The translations under genes were made by a program, and so were the position numbers. The notes under the pieces are model-generated. The model saw only the letters and a program-made list of their open reading frames with translations. It was not told where the DNA came from and did no database searches. Below are positions 57,032-64,000 of a DNA stretch of 64,000 bases, one piece after another; position 1 is the stretch's first letter, and each line of letters begins with the position of its first letter. Source of the stretch: Paraburkholderia aspalathi (lineage in GTDB: Bacteria > Pseudomonadota > Gammaproteobacteria > Burkholderiales > Burkholderiaceae); NCBI RefSeq assembly GCF_900116445.1, contig NZ_FPBH01000004.1, positions 124,001-188,000 on the forward strand, read 5' to 3'.

Positions 57032-58299
57032 GCATGCATCTGAGAAAGCCGCAACCGCCATCCTCTCGTACAGATCGACCCAGCAAGCCGTACATGGACA
57101 CGCTGTTCCGTGAGACGCCCCCTCCCCGCTCGATACTCGTGATCTGTACGGGCCGCATCGGCGACGTGTTGCTTGGCACGCCTGCAGTGCGCTCGCTAAA
57201 AGCCCACTGGCCCGACGTGCAGATCGATATGCTGGTATTCGACGGTACGGGTGGGGTGCTGGAAAACAATCCTGACCTCCGGGGTGTGGTCTCCATCGCG
57301 CAACGCGCACCACAGGTAGAGCGCGTTGCCGAGGCCCGCAAACTCTGGCGCCGTTACGATCTCGCCTGCTCACTGCGCACGTCCAGCCTCGCCAGCTTCC
57401 TTTGCTGGATGGCGGGGAGGAAGCGGATTGGCATTGTTGGTGCCGCTCGCAAAACCTGGATCAAAAGGTTAGTGCTAAACCGCTTTGTGGTCGATCGCGA
57501 TGACAGCCTGCACGTGGTCCAAAGCAGTCTATCGCTCATGGGCCTTCTTGGGATCACGCCCTGCTTCGACGTCGTCCCGCCAGCCATGCTCAATCGCCCG
57601 GAGCAGCTCGCGCAACTCCATCTGCTTCTCAAATCCGCGGCCGGCCAGCCCTATGTTGTCGTGCACGTGTATCCGCGCTTCGCGTACAAGATGTGGCACG
57701 CCGAAGGCTGGCTCGCGCTCATCGAATTCCTGCGTGCGCGCGGCTATACGATTGTTCTGACAGGCGGACCAGCGGAAGATGAAGTAGCGTATGCGTGCGA
57801 GATCGGAGAGCGGGCGGGAGGTAACATCATCAATCTGGTGGGAAAGCTAAGCCTCGCTGCAACCGCCGAAGTGATTCGACGCGCGAGGCTCTTCGTCGGT
57901 CCTGACACGTCCGCCACGCATATCGCGGCGGCTACCGGCACCGCGACCCTCGCCCTGTTCGGTCCATCGAATCCGGTTCGCTGGGGACCGTGGCCGAAGG
58001 ATTGGACCGACAGCAATCCCTGGGGGATATCCGGTTCGGGGCGACGCGGCAACGTCTATCTGCTTCAGGGTGCTGGCGCCTGCGTACCCTGCAAGCTGGA
58101 AGGCTGTGACGCCCACATTCACAGTCGGAGCGATTGCCTGCTGAAGCTGGATGCCGATCGCGTGATCGATGCGACGACAGAATTGCTGGGCATTGCGCCT
58201 GACCAGAAACGCCGAATCCCAATCGTCGCGCGATCCTTCGCTGGCGCGCGCCTCGGAATGGCAGACATGGATGACCGCGCGGTGCCAATCAAATTCTGA
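57028..58299 (+). CDS. Family 9 glycosyltransferase (ADP-heptose:LPS heptosyltransferase type)
   Basis: This 423-residue GT-B protein shows the N-terminal ILVICTGRIGDVLLGTPAVR with the conserved GD, and a C-terminal donor site FVGPDTSATHIAAATGTATL then ALFGPSNPVRWGPW. It lacks a signal peptide and should add a heptose or similar sugar to the lipopolysaccharide core at the inner face of the inner membrane. A polar N-terminal extension of about 33 residues precedes the core. It starts with GTG overlapping the previous stop (GTGA), or with the ATG six bases later. Translational coupling with the preceding gene supports one envelope-glycan unit. Confidence 0.87.
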   Translation: MSMHLRKPQPPSSRTDRPSKPYMDTLFRETPPPRSILVICTGRIGDVLLGTPAVRSLKAHWPDVQIDMLVFDGTGGVLENNPDLRGVVSIAQRAPQVERVAEARKLWRRYDLACSLRTSSLASFLCWMAGRKRIGIVGAARKTWIKRLVLNRFVVDRDDSLHVVQSSLSLMGLLGITPCFDVVPPAMLNRPEQLAQLHLLLKSAAGQPYVVVHVYPRFAYKMWHAEGWLALIEFLRARGYTIVLTGGPAEDEVAYACEIGERAGGNIINLVGKLSLAATAEVIRRARLFVGPDTSATHIAAATGTATLALFGPSNPVRWGPWPKDWTDSNPWGISGSGRRGNVYLLQGAGACVPCKLEGCDAHIHSRSDCLLKLDADRVIDATTELLGIAPDQKRRIPIVARSFAGARLGMADMDDRAVPIKF

Positions 58300-58320
58300 T
58301 TTCTTTCTGGAGCTTACCTG

Positions 58321-58623
58321 ATGAGCGTCCTTCGTTTTGCCGCACCGCTGGTTCTATTCGCTGCCGCGTGTTCATCAGCGTGGTCCTACGCCAGCGTTCA
58401 GCCGGTGCCAGTCGTAGAGTCCAATACGCTCACGCCCAACCAGGCCACTGCATCTGGCCCGAGAAATACTGCGCAGCCTGTGGATAGGCCAGTGCTTAGC
58501 ATCGGGGTAAGCGATCCCAACACACAGTTGATCCTTCCGCGGCTCCTCACCGATATCATCAATGCGGTCAATTCGCGGGTGTCTGCTAACGACTTTCTGC
58601 GCAACGTGAGGCACGACATGTAG
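58321..58623 (+). CDS. Small exported protein of unknown function
   Basis: A 100-residue protein with a clear signal segment (RFAAPLVLFAAACSSAWSYA). A cysteine follows AAA within it, so it could be a lipoprotein, but the lipobox is imperfect and signal peptidase I cleavage after SYA is also possible. The mature part is short, Pro/Thr/Asn-rich and then LTDIINAVNSRVSANDFLRN. No family recognised. GGAG lies eight bases before the ATG, and it follows the heptosyltransferase gene by 21 bases on the same strand, as the last gene of the envelope group. Confidence 0.6.
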   Translation: MSVLRFAAPLVLFAAACSSAWSYASVQPVPVVESNTLTPNQATASGPRNTAQPVDRPVLSIGVSDPNTQLILPRLLTDIINAVNSRVSANDFLRNVRHDM

Positions 58624-58775
58624 CCCTTCTGTTTCTATGACCGTTCGATATCCATCAGTTAGGCAAAAATCGCAATGCCTCGGCTGCACCTTAGTGCCGG
58701 AGCCATAGTTGCTGGCCACGGCCTGACCGGCGCACAGCAATACTGTCGAGCGCAAGCGACATACTGATGTTTCTA

Positions 58776-59432
58776 CCCCGTAAGTTAGCCGTCATCTTTT
58801 TCAGTTCGTTCGCCTTCTTCAGAATGTCGTGCTCAAGCTGCAGTTGCCGGCTGTCGCGTCGAAGCGATTCCACCTGTTGCTCCAGTTTCGCACGCTCGTC
58901 GTCCGGTGCTGGCTTCTTCTGGCGTTTCATGGATGCTGGGGCTTCGCGACCGAGTAGCTGGTTCTTCCAATTGTGTAAAGAGTCGGCCTGCTCACGCCTG
59001 CTTTCCGGGCAACCAGGCGCGCGCTTTCCTCTCTGGTGCACAGCTCGATGACTGCCGCCCGCTTCACCTCCAGAGATTTCGGAACGCTGCCAGTTGCTCT
59101 GCCGACAACGCGCTTTCTGATAGGGATGCAGCTCTTCGATCCAGGCTGCGAGCGTCTCGCGTCCCGGATAGCCTAAAGCCCGTAAGGTTGCGGCAGCACA
59201 GCGGTCATGGCTCAAATAGTGATCGACGGCCGCCTTCTTCTGTTCAGCAGAATACCTGGGCCTCTTACGGACATAGCCAGCCTGTAGATCATGGCATTGT
59301 TCGTATTCGCGATGCCACGCTTTGAGAGAATCCTTTGTCGGGTAGCCCAATTGCCGGATGGTGGCCCCCGAGCCGCTTGCCCAGCTTCAAGTAGAGTCGG
59401 ACCGCTCGAATGCGATCTTCGTATGAGAACAT
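58776..59432 (-). pseudogene. IS3-family orfA transposase, frameshifted and cut
   Basis: Minus-strand segments encode MFSYEDRIRAVRLYLKLGKR, YPTKDSLKAWHREYE, RYSAEQKKAAVDHYL, RALGYPGRETLAAWI, ATGSVPKSLEVKRAAVIELC and DSRQLQLEHDILKKANEL, which line up as one IS3-type OrfA with helix-turn-helix repeats and a coiled coil. They are in different frames: one shift lies near 59380, others near 59090 and 58990. The GGAGG before the start survives. Immediately after KKANEL an A-rich AAAAAG, where IS3 elements shift frame into orfB, is followed by unrelated sequence, so orfB is gone. The element cannot transpose by itself. Confidence 0.8.
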
Positions 59433-59454
59433 GAACTACCTCCAAGTAGTCCAA

Positions 59455-59665
59455 GATTTGTCCGCACCCCAGCCCGGCAGATTCGCCCCGCTCTTGTCGA
59501 TCGTCACCGTCTCCGGCACGCCGTTTCCAGCGATCGCCTTTTCGAAGTAGCGCCGGGCAGCGGCCTTGTCCCGCTTGGCACGGAACAAAAGTCGACCGTT
59601 TCACCGGCTTTACCGACGGCGCGATACAAGTACCTCCATTCGCCCTTGACCTTGAGTGGAGTAAG
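59455..59665 (-). pseudogene. IS6-family transposase fragment, frameshifted
   Basis: The minus strand reads LKVKGEWRYLYRAVGKAGET VDF-like sequence, and then, after a one-base shift, AKRDKAAARRYFEKAIAGNG and TVTIDKSGANLPGWG. This is the DDE core of an IS6/IS26-type transposase, including its second Asp (TIDKSGAN). The 5' end and the rest of the 3' end are missing, and the IS3-type element begins right where this fragment ends. It is non-functional debris. Confidence 0.75.
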
Positions 59666-59818
59666 AAACAGGGCGTAGTCGAACTATTTCCCTGTTTCTC
59701 CTCCCCGGTAGGGTCGAGAACTGGCGCGCGCACGGTAGGCTCCGGTGGTTTTCCCCACCGCTTTCGCGGTAGACCTCAGTCCGGCTGCCATAGTCACGTT
59801 TCCAGCTCCCGCCACGTC

Positions 59819-59851
59819 GAACGCAGCGGGCCGATTTCCGGCACTACGCTC
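59819..59851 (-). ncRNA. Group II intron domain V
   Basis: On the minus strand the 33 bases begin GAGCG and end TGCGTTC and form an 8-bp basal helix, an inner stem GCCG / CGGC and a GAAA-type loop. The AGC triad in GAGC is the catalytic element of group II introns. It lies 35 bases downstream of the maturase stop, the usual place. Confidence 0.75.
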
Positions 59852-59886
59852 TCCTGTTCGCTTCATGCCAAGGTTTATGGGACCTA

Positions 59887-61191
59887 TCATGCCGGGCGCG
59901 CTTTCGGTGTGACAGCACGGCGGACCCGGTAGCCGTCGAACAGCCCCAGTTCCTCATACAGCCAACGCCTACTCCACCGCTTCCAGCCGAAGCCGCTTCG
60001 GTTCCGGGATCGCCCCATGTGACGCCGGATCTTCTTTTCCACCCAGTCCTTGATGAAGTTAAAGCACTCGTTGGAGTCCCCCACAGCGAAGTATTGCACC
60101 CAGCCCCGCAGTACCGGGTTGATCAGTTGCACCACCCGATTTACCGGCTGCGACTGGTATCGCCGGAATATCTCCTTGAGCTTGCGCAGCAGCGCCGTAC
60201 GCTTCTTCAGCTTCGGCGTGTAGTGCGCTCGCCACGCCCGTGTCCTGAAACTGCGGAGTTGACGGAAGTCAAACCCCAGAAAGCCGAAGCTCTCCTTGCA
60301 TCTCAGATCCACAGTGCGGCTCTTCTCCTCATTGACCTCAACCTGCAGTTTGGCAAACTCTTCCCGAAGTCGCGTGGTCACCGCCCTCGGCAGCCACGCA
60401 TGGCGCGGATGGGCATCGATCAGCACCACCAGATCGTCAGCGAATCGGGCATACTCGACGTAGGTGTACTTCCCGTTGCGCGTGGCTTCTTTCGCCCGCT
60501 CCAGCATACGGTCTACCTCAGTGAGATAGATGTTACTGAGCAACGGTGAAATCACCCCGCCTTGCGGAACGCCTTGTTTGCCCGACGCCGTCAGCATCAG
60601 CTTCAGCAGATGCATGACGTCCCGATCATTGACCCGACGTACTACCTTTTCGAGCAGCAGATGATGCCGCACGGTGTCAAAGTAGGCGCGCAAATCCAGA
60701 TCTATGATCCGGGTCTTCCACTGGACGATTGCCGTCGCCACCCGTTGCACCGCTTCATGCGCAGTACGCTTGGGACGATAGCCATACGACCCCGGCTGGA
60801 AATCTGCCTCGAAGATCGGCTCCAGTATGAGCTTGAGCGCACCCTGGACCACGCGATCGCGGATAGCCGGAATCGACAGGACGCGGACCTTGCCCCCGTC
60901 CTTCGGTATCTCCTGCCGCCGTGACCGCAGTGGCCTGTAGGTGTGCCCCGTCAATTCGCCCTGTATCTGCTCGAGGAACGCCTCTACGCCTTGCGCCTCG
61001 ATGGCCTCGAACGTTACTCCGTCGATACCCGGAGCACCGTTGTTCTTTCTGGCCAGCGCGTACGCTTCGCGCAGCGTCTCCATCTTGCAAACATGGACGT
61101 ATAACCCCCAGAAACGCCAGGACGGTTCAGCCTTCGCCTTGACGTATATTCCTCGTCTCAGGTCCTGCAAACTGCTGGACGCCTTTGTCAT
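59887..61191 (-). CDS. ltrA: Group II intron reverse transcriptase/maturase
   Basis: This intron-encoded protein of 434 residues helps splicing and target-primed insertion. It shows MTKASSSLQDLRRGIYVKAK, the RT blocks NGAPGIDGVTFE, RVLSIPAIRDRVVQGALKLI, PGSYGYRPKRTAHEAV, QGGVISPLLSNIYL and the polymerase active site ARFADDLVVL, then a maturase (X) domain ending in the WKRWSRRWLYEELGLF stretch. I chose the start at 61191 for AAGGA upstream; the frame stays open to 61299. The reading frame is intact, and domain V follows it. Upstream, however, less than 150 bases separate it from the IS21 gene, so the 5' ribozyme domains are missing or heavily cut. Confidence 0.92.
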   Translation of the reverse strand: MTKASSSLQDLRRGIYVKAKAEPSWRFWGLYVHVCKMETLREAYALARKNNGAPGIDGVTFEAIEAQGVEAFLEQIQGELTGHTYRPLRSRRQEIPKDGGKVRVLSIPAIRDRVVQGALKLILEPIFEADFQPGSYGYRPKRTAHEAVQRVATAIVQWKTRIIDLDLRAYFDTVRHHLLLEKVVRRVNDRDVMHLLKLMLTASGKQGVPQGGVISPLLSNIYLTEVDRMLERAKEATRNGKYTYVEYARFADDLVVLIDAHPRHAWLPRAVTTRLREEFAKLQVEVNEEKSRTVDLRCKESFGFLGFDFRQLRSFRTRAWRAHYTPKLKKRTALLRKLKEIFRRYQSQPVNRVVQLINPVLRGWVQYFAVGDSNECFNFIKDWVEKKIRRHMGRSRNRSGFGWKRWSRRWLYEELGLFDGYRVRRAVTPKARPA

Positions 61192-61370
61192 CTCGTCCTT
61201 GCCTCCCATGTTGTCGAGGACGTTACCCCGGGCGGTCACCCAAATTCCTCCGGGTGTGGTCACTTCAAACTCCCCCACCTTGCGGTCCGATCTGAGCAAG
61301 CCGACGTCGCCGATCGCACCACGTAGCAGGACGTTATTTTTACCTCCTTGGCCAGCCCGGGAGGTGGGAG

Positions 61371-61916
61371 TTGAACGTCTTGAAGCCGCATCAGCAAAGT
61401 ACGGTGTTCACGTTGCTGGAACTCAACAAGAGCCAGCGCGAGATTCATCGGATCACTGGAATCGACCGCAAGACGATCCGCCGCTACACGGCGATCTTCG
61501 CTGCACGCACAACTGCGTCCGCAAATTCCCCCATCCCCGCGACCATCGGCTTGGGCCCCTCAGATCAAACTCCTCCACTCCCGCGACCACCGGCTTTTCA
61601 GGCCGGGCCTGCCGAAACGCATAGCTTCGATTTTGCCCGCTCGTTGTGCGAGCCGCACCGGAAATGGATCGAAGAACAGGTTCGTCTGCAGCGAAACGCC
61701 CAGGCTATCTATCAGGACCTTGTCGACGAGTTCTCGTTTGCTGCGAGCTATGAGAGCGTCAAACGGTTCGTGCGGGCGCTGCGACACATCGATCCCGCGC
61801 AATTTGACCGGCTCGATTTCCTGCCCGGCGAGGAGGCCCAGGTTGACTATGGCGAGGGCGCTCCGACCCGCGATCCGAAGACTGGACGCTATCGGCGACC
61901 ACGGCTATTCGTGATG
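61371..61916 (+). pseudogene. istA: IS21-family transposase IstA, 3' part missing
   Basis: The frame starts with TTG at 61371, with GGGAGG about seven bases upstream. It encodes the IstA helix-turn-helix (LLELNKSQREIHRITGIDRK then TIRRY), a Pro-rich linker, WIEEQVRLQRNAQAIYQDL and the first catalytic Asp in EEAQVDYGEGAPT. IstA is normally about 500 residues. Here the similarity stops at RRPRLFVM (about residue 182), exactly where the palindrome of the RIT element begins; the frame then runs 18 meaningless codons to a stop at 61973. No istB is seen. It was broken by insertion of the element to its right. Confidence 0.85.
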
Positions 61917-62022
61917 AAATGTGGTCGGCCACATTTCATCACTAATGTGGCGCTTGGTCATATGTGGCCATGATCGCTCCCAGCTGTTCCTGTCAGTGCG
62001 AATCGCGGGATGAGCGCCACAT
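61911..62022. repeat. Left end of the recombinase element: perfect palindrome and repeated ATGTGG sites
   Basis: A 14-bp perfect inverted repeat (61911-61924 with 61929-61942, arms ending ATGTGG / CCACAT, loop TCGG) marks the left boundary. The core ATGTGG occurs again at 61945-61950 and 61962-61967. ATGTGGCGCT at 61945-61954 is matched by its inverse AGCGCCACAT at 62013-62022. The layout looks like an array of tyrosine-recombinase binding sites. Confidence 0.75.
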
Positions 62023-62072
62023 AACAAAAGGCAGATACTGATCTCCTCTTCATTGAATGAGGATGGCGGATC

Positions 62073-63314
62073 ATGTTCGAATCCCTTTACACTCGTCCAT
62101 GGATTCTCGCGAAGCACCGCAACGCACCACTTGCCGTCGAGCGCGAGAAGTTCTTGCAGCACCTTGCGAACAGGAATCTGGCAGTCCGCACCCTTCAGCT
62201 GGTTGCCTGCGAGCTATTAACAATAGTTCAATGGATGCCCATCGGGCGTCGCAATCTCACCGTGTCGCAGATTGAAGCCGCAGCTGATTCTTGGGCGAGG
62301 CATCAACGCCGGCGCAAACGCGCTCGTGCGCTACGCTCGTCGCGTAAAGCCTTTAAGTCTATCGCCGTAGGATGGATGGCATACCTCGGCAAGTTAGCGC
62401 AACCCCGACGCAAGAGGAGCCGCTACGCAAAGCTAGTCGAACCATTTGAAGCGTTCATGCGTGATGAACGCGGTCTGGCTGAGGCAACCATTCGCTATTG
62501 TTGTTGGCATGCGGAGAAGTTTCTCGACTACCTGGGTGAAGCAGACCTGTGTCTAAAGACGATATCCGCGTCGCAGGTCGACGTGTACCTGTCCCACAAA
62601 GGAGCAACCGGTTGGAGTAGAGCGTCGTTGTTGACTTGCGCCAACGCACTCCGCAGTTTTTTGCGATATAGCGAACAGCGCCGCTGGTGTGGTCGGATCT
62701 CGGCGGGCGTTGTCGTTCCTCGAGTTTATCAACAGGAGCGATTGACGCGCGGTCTGGAATGGCAAGCCGTGCAACAGCTCATCGCGAGCAGCGCAGGCGA
62801 CAGTCGTCGCGATATCCGTGATCACGCCATCCTCATGCTATTAGCCTGGTATGGGCTGCGCAGCGGCGAAATCGCCAGTCTTCGACTCGAAGACGTGGAT
62901 TGGGAGCACGATACGTTGTGGGTCAGACGCCAGAAACAGAGGCGAACTGAGCAATATCCTCTGACCGCAATCGTAGGTGAAGCGCTTCTTCGCTATTTGA
63001 GAGAGGTCCGACCACGCTGCGACTGCCGGGAGCTGTTTCTGACACTGAACGCACCGTATCGACCGCTACCGCACAGTTCTCGATACTACATCGTGCGTAG
63101 TCGGCTGGACGCCTTGGGGATTCAATCCTCCAGGCGAGGACCTCACTGCTTGCGCCATGCCTGCGCCAATCACTTACTTGCCAGCGGCTTCTCCCTGAAG
63201 CAAATTGGCGACCATCTTGGACATCGCAGTGCCTACGCGACGCGAATCTACGCAAAAGTCGATCTGAGAGAGCTTCGTCAGGTGGCAGAAATTGACATTC
63301 GGGGGCTGCTATGA
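62073..63314 (+). CDS. Tyrosine recombinase, first of a tandem set (RitA-like)
   Basis: This phage-integrase-family protein of 413 residues cuts and joins DNA through a tyrosine. An N-terminal SAM-like core-binding domain (VEPFEAFMRDERGLAEATIR) leads to a complete catalytic set: Arg in YGLRSGEIASLRLEDVDW, the beta-hairpin Lys in QKQRRTEQYPL, HCLRH, then DHLGHRSAYATRIYAKVD with His and nucleophilic Tyr. The start at 62073 encodes MFESLYTRPWIL. The next recombinase gene overlaps it by four bases (ATGA). This tandem overlap, with a palindromic end to its left, matches recombinase-in-trio elements. Confidence 0.88.
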   Translation: MFESLYTRPWILAKHRNAPLAVEREKFLQHLANRNLAVRTLQLVACELLTIVQWMPIGRRNLTVSQIEAAADSWARHQRRRKRARALRSSRKAFKSIAVGWMAYLGKLAQPRRKRSRYAKLVEPFEAFMRDERGLAEATIRYCCWHAEKFLDYLGEADLCLKTISASQVDVYLSHKGATGWSRASLLTCANALRSFLRYSEQRRWCGRISAGVVVPRVYQQERLTRGLEWQAVQQLIASSAGDSRRDIRDHAILMLLAWYGLRSGEIASLRLEDVDWEHDTLWVRRQKQRRTEQYPLTAIVGEALLRYLREVRPRCDCRELFLTLNAPYRPLPHSSRYYIVRSRLDALGIQSSRRGPHCLRHACANHLLASGFSLKQIGDHLGHRSAYATRIYAKVDLRELRQVAEIDIRGLL

Positions 63315-64000
63315 AACTCGACGACTGCGTTGCCAACTACATCGAATACAAGCGCGGACTTGGCATGCGGTTTATAACTGAAGACCGCATCCTTCGTGCA
63401 TTCTGTCGGGCTGTGGGTGACGCCTCGACCGCAAGCGTGAGTACGGACCAGGTGCTTCGGTTTCTATTGGTGAACGGTGAGCGGACACGTTTCTGGGAAA
63501 TCAAATATTCCGTGCTCAAGGGCTTTTACAGCTTCGCGATCGCCCATGGCTATGCACAGCGCGTGCCTTTGCCGCCAACCATGAAGCGACAACCACAGGC
63601 GCTGGTGCCGTATATTTATTCTCGTCAGGAATTATCTTCGCTGTTCGCAGTTGCCGCCGGGCCGTTTCCTCGACAAGCCCGCATGGAACCGTATGTGCTT
63701 CGTACGTTGCTGGTGCTACTTTATGGAGCAGGTCTTCGCATCAGCGAGGCATTGTTGCTGAAGCTGGACGATGTAGATCTGGAGCAGGCTCTGATTTGCG
63801 TCCGCGACACGAAGTTTTACAAGACGAGGCTGGTTCCCCTTGGTACTGACCTCAACGCCGTCATAAGCGAATACGTTGATCGACGTAACAAAGTATTCTG
63901 CTCCGATAAGAATGCTCCATGTTTCGTCTTCAAGGACGGCAGGCCGTTGTCACGCGGGGCAGTCGAAAAGACGTTCCGGCACCTCTGCCGGTCCGTTGGT
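63311..64000 (+). CDS. Tyrosine recombinase, second of a tandem set (RitB-like), cut by the window edge
   Basis: The ATG overlaps the stop of the first recombinase (ATGA), indicating coupled translation. The visible 230 residues include an N-terminal core-binding domain (YIEYKRGLGMRFITEDRILR) and the start of the catalytic domain, with the first active-site Arg in YGAGLRISEALLLKLDDVD. A likely active-site Lys lies in DTKFYKTRLVPLG. The C-terminal HXXR, His and Tyr are beyond 64000. The sequence differs from the first recombinase, so it is not a recent duplicate. A third recombinase gene is expected to follow. Confidence 0.85.
   Translation, partial: MKLDDCVANYIEYKRGLGMRFITEDRILRAFCRAVGDASTASVSTDQVLRFLLVNGERTRFWEIKYSVLKGFYSFAIAHGYAQRVPLPPTMKRQPQALVPYIYSRQELSSLFAVAAGPFPRQARMEPYVLRTLLVLLYGAGLRISEALLLKLDDVDLEQALICVRDTKFYKTRLVPLGTDLNAVISEYVDRRNKVFCSDKNAPCFVFKDGRPLSRGAVEKTFRHLCRSVG

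Noticed and set aside
59665..59705. Hairpin GAAACAGGG / CCCTGTTTC beside the intron 3' side, considered as a group IIC intron target
   Set aside because: Group IIC introns insert downstream of a hairpin in the 5' exon, but this one is on the 3' side of the intron.
1..64000. CRISPR arrays, rRNA genes and riboswitches
   Set aside because: I saw no regularly spaced direct repeats, no rRNA-like stretches and no aptamer-like conserved cores while reading the window. A covariance-model search would be needed to exclude small ones.

Overview
The window reads as a Burkholderiaceae chromosome, most like Paraburkholderia. The base composition is GC-rich, many genes have purine-rich ribosome binding sites, and several blocks are familiar from this family: mltG-tmk-holB-tatD, yciB-bolA-parvulin-purL, and ppiD next to tRNA-Asp. 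No species can be named from the sequence alone.

Positions 1-51322 are mostly stable core genome. The left edge holds a divergent exopolysaccharide pair, a polyprenyl-phosphate sugar transferase cut by the window edge and a bifunctional GDP-mannose enzyme, separated by an unusually AT-rich control region. Next come a lone protein with a transposase-type DNA-binding head (3140-4324), small envelope or stress proteins (YciI, PsiF, a SYLF lipoprotein), and a minus-strand osmotic-stress group (GT4 glycosyltransferase, AAA ATPase, trehalose-6-phosphate synthase, MscS channel). The minus-strand mltG-tmk-holB-GNAT-tatD-ankyrin run follows, with ygfZ divergent. From 21 to 33 kb most genes concern acyl or carbonyl metabolism: an esterase, SDR and MDR oxidoreductases, a thioesterase, a thiolase, a bifunctional beta-oxidation protein and an acyl-CoA ligase. 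Then come selO-msrB, yciB-bolA-parvulin, purL, a DadA-like oxidase, the NAD(P)HX repair enzyme, pgi, an ABC ATPase that shares a CATG start with a divergent SGNH esterase, and ppiD.

At 51.3 kb the character changes. Just upstream of tRNA-Asp lies a 20-bp tRNA 3' end with an AGCACCC acceptor strand and CCA, most likely from tRNA-Val. This is what one end of an integrated island should look like. To its right are a Shedu-type anti-phage nuclease gene, an unrecognised protein preceded by the tail of a broken gene, an mlaA remnant, a lipid A acyltransferase-glycosyltransferase-heptosyltransferase group, and nested mobile-element debris: IS3-type orfA, an IS6-type fragment, a group II intron whose 5' ribozyme appears to be missing, and a truncated IS21 istA. 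The window ends inside tandem, overlapping tyrosine recombinase genes that look like a recombinase-in-trio (RIT) element. Its left end carries a perfect 14-bp palindrome.

The most interesting parts are the island junction, the Shedu gene with its unrecognised neighbour, the RIT end with clustered binding-site-like repeats, and the transposase-derived protein at 3.1-4.3 kb.
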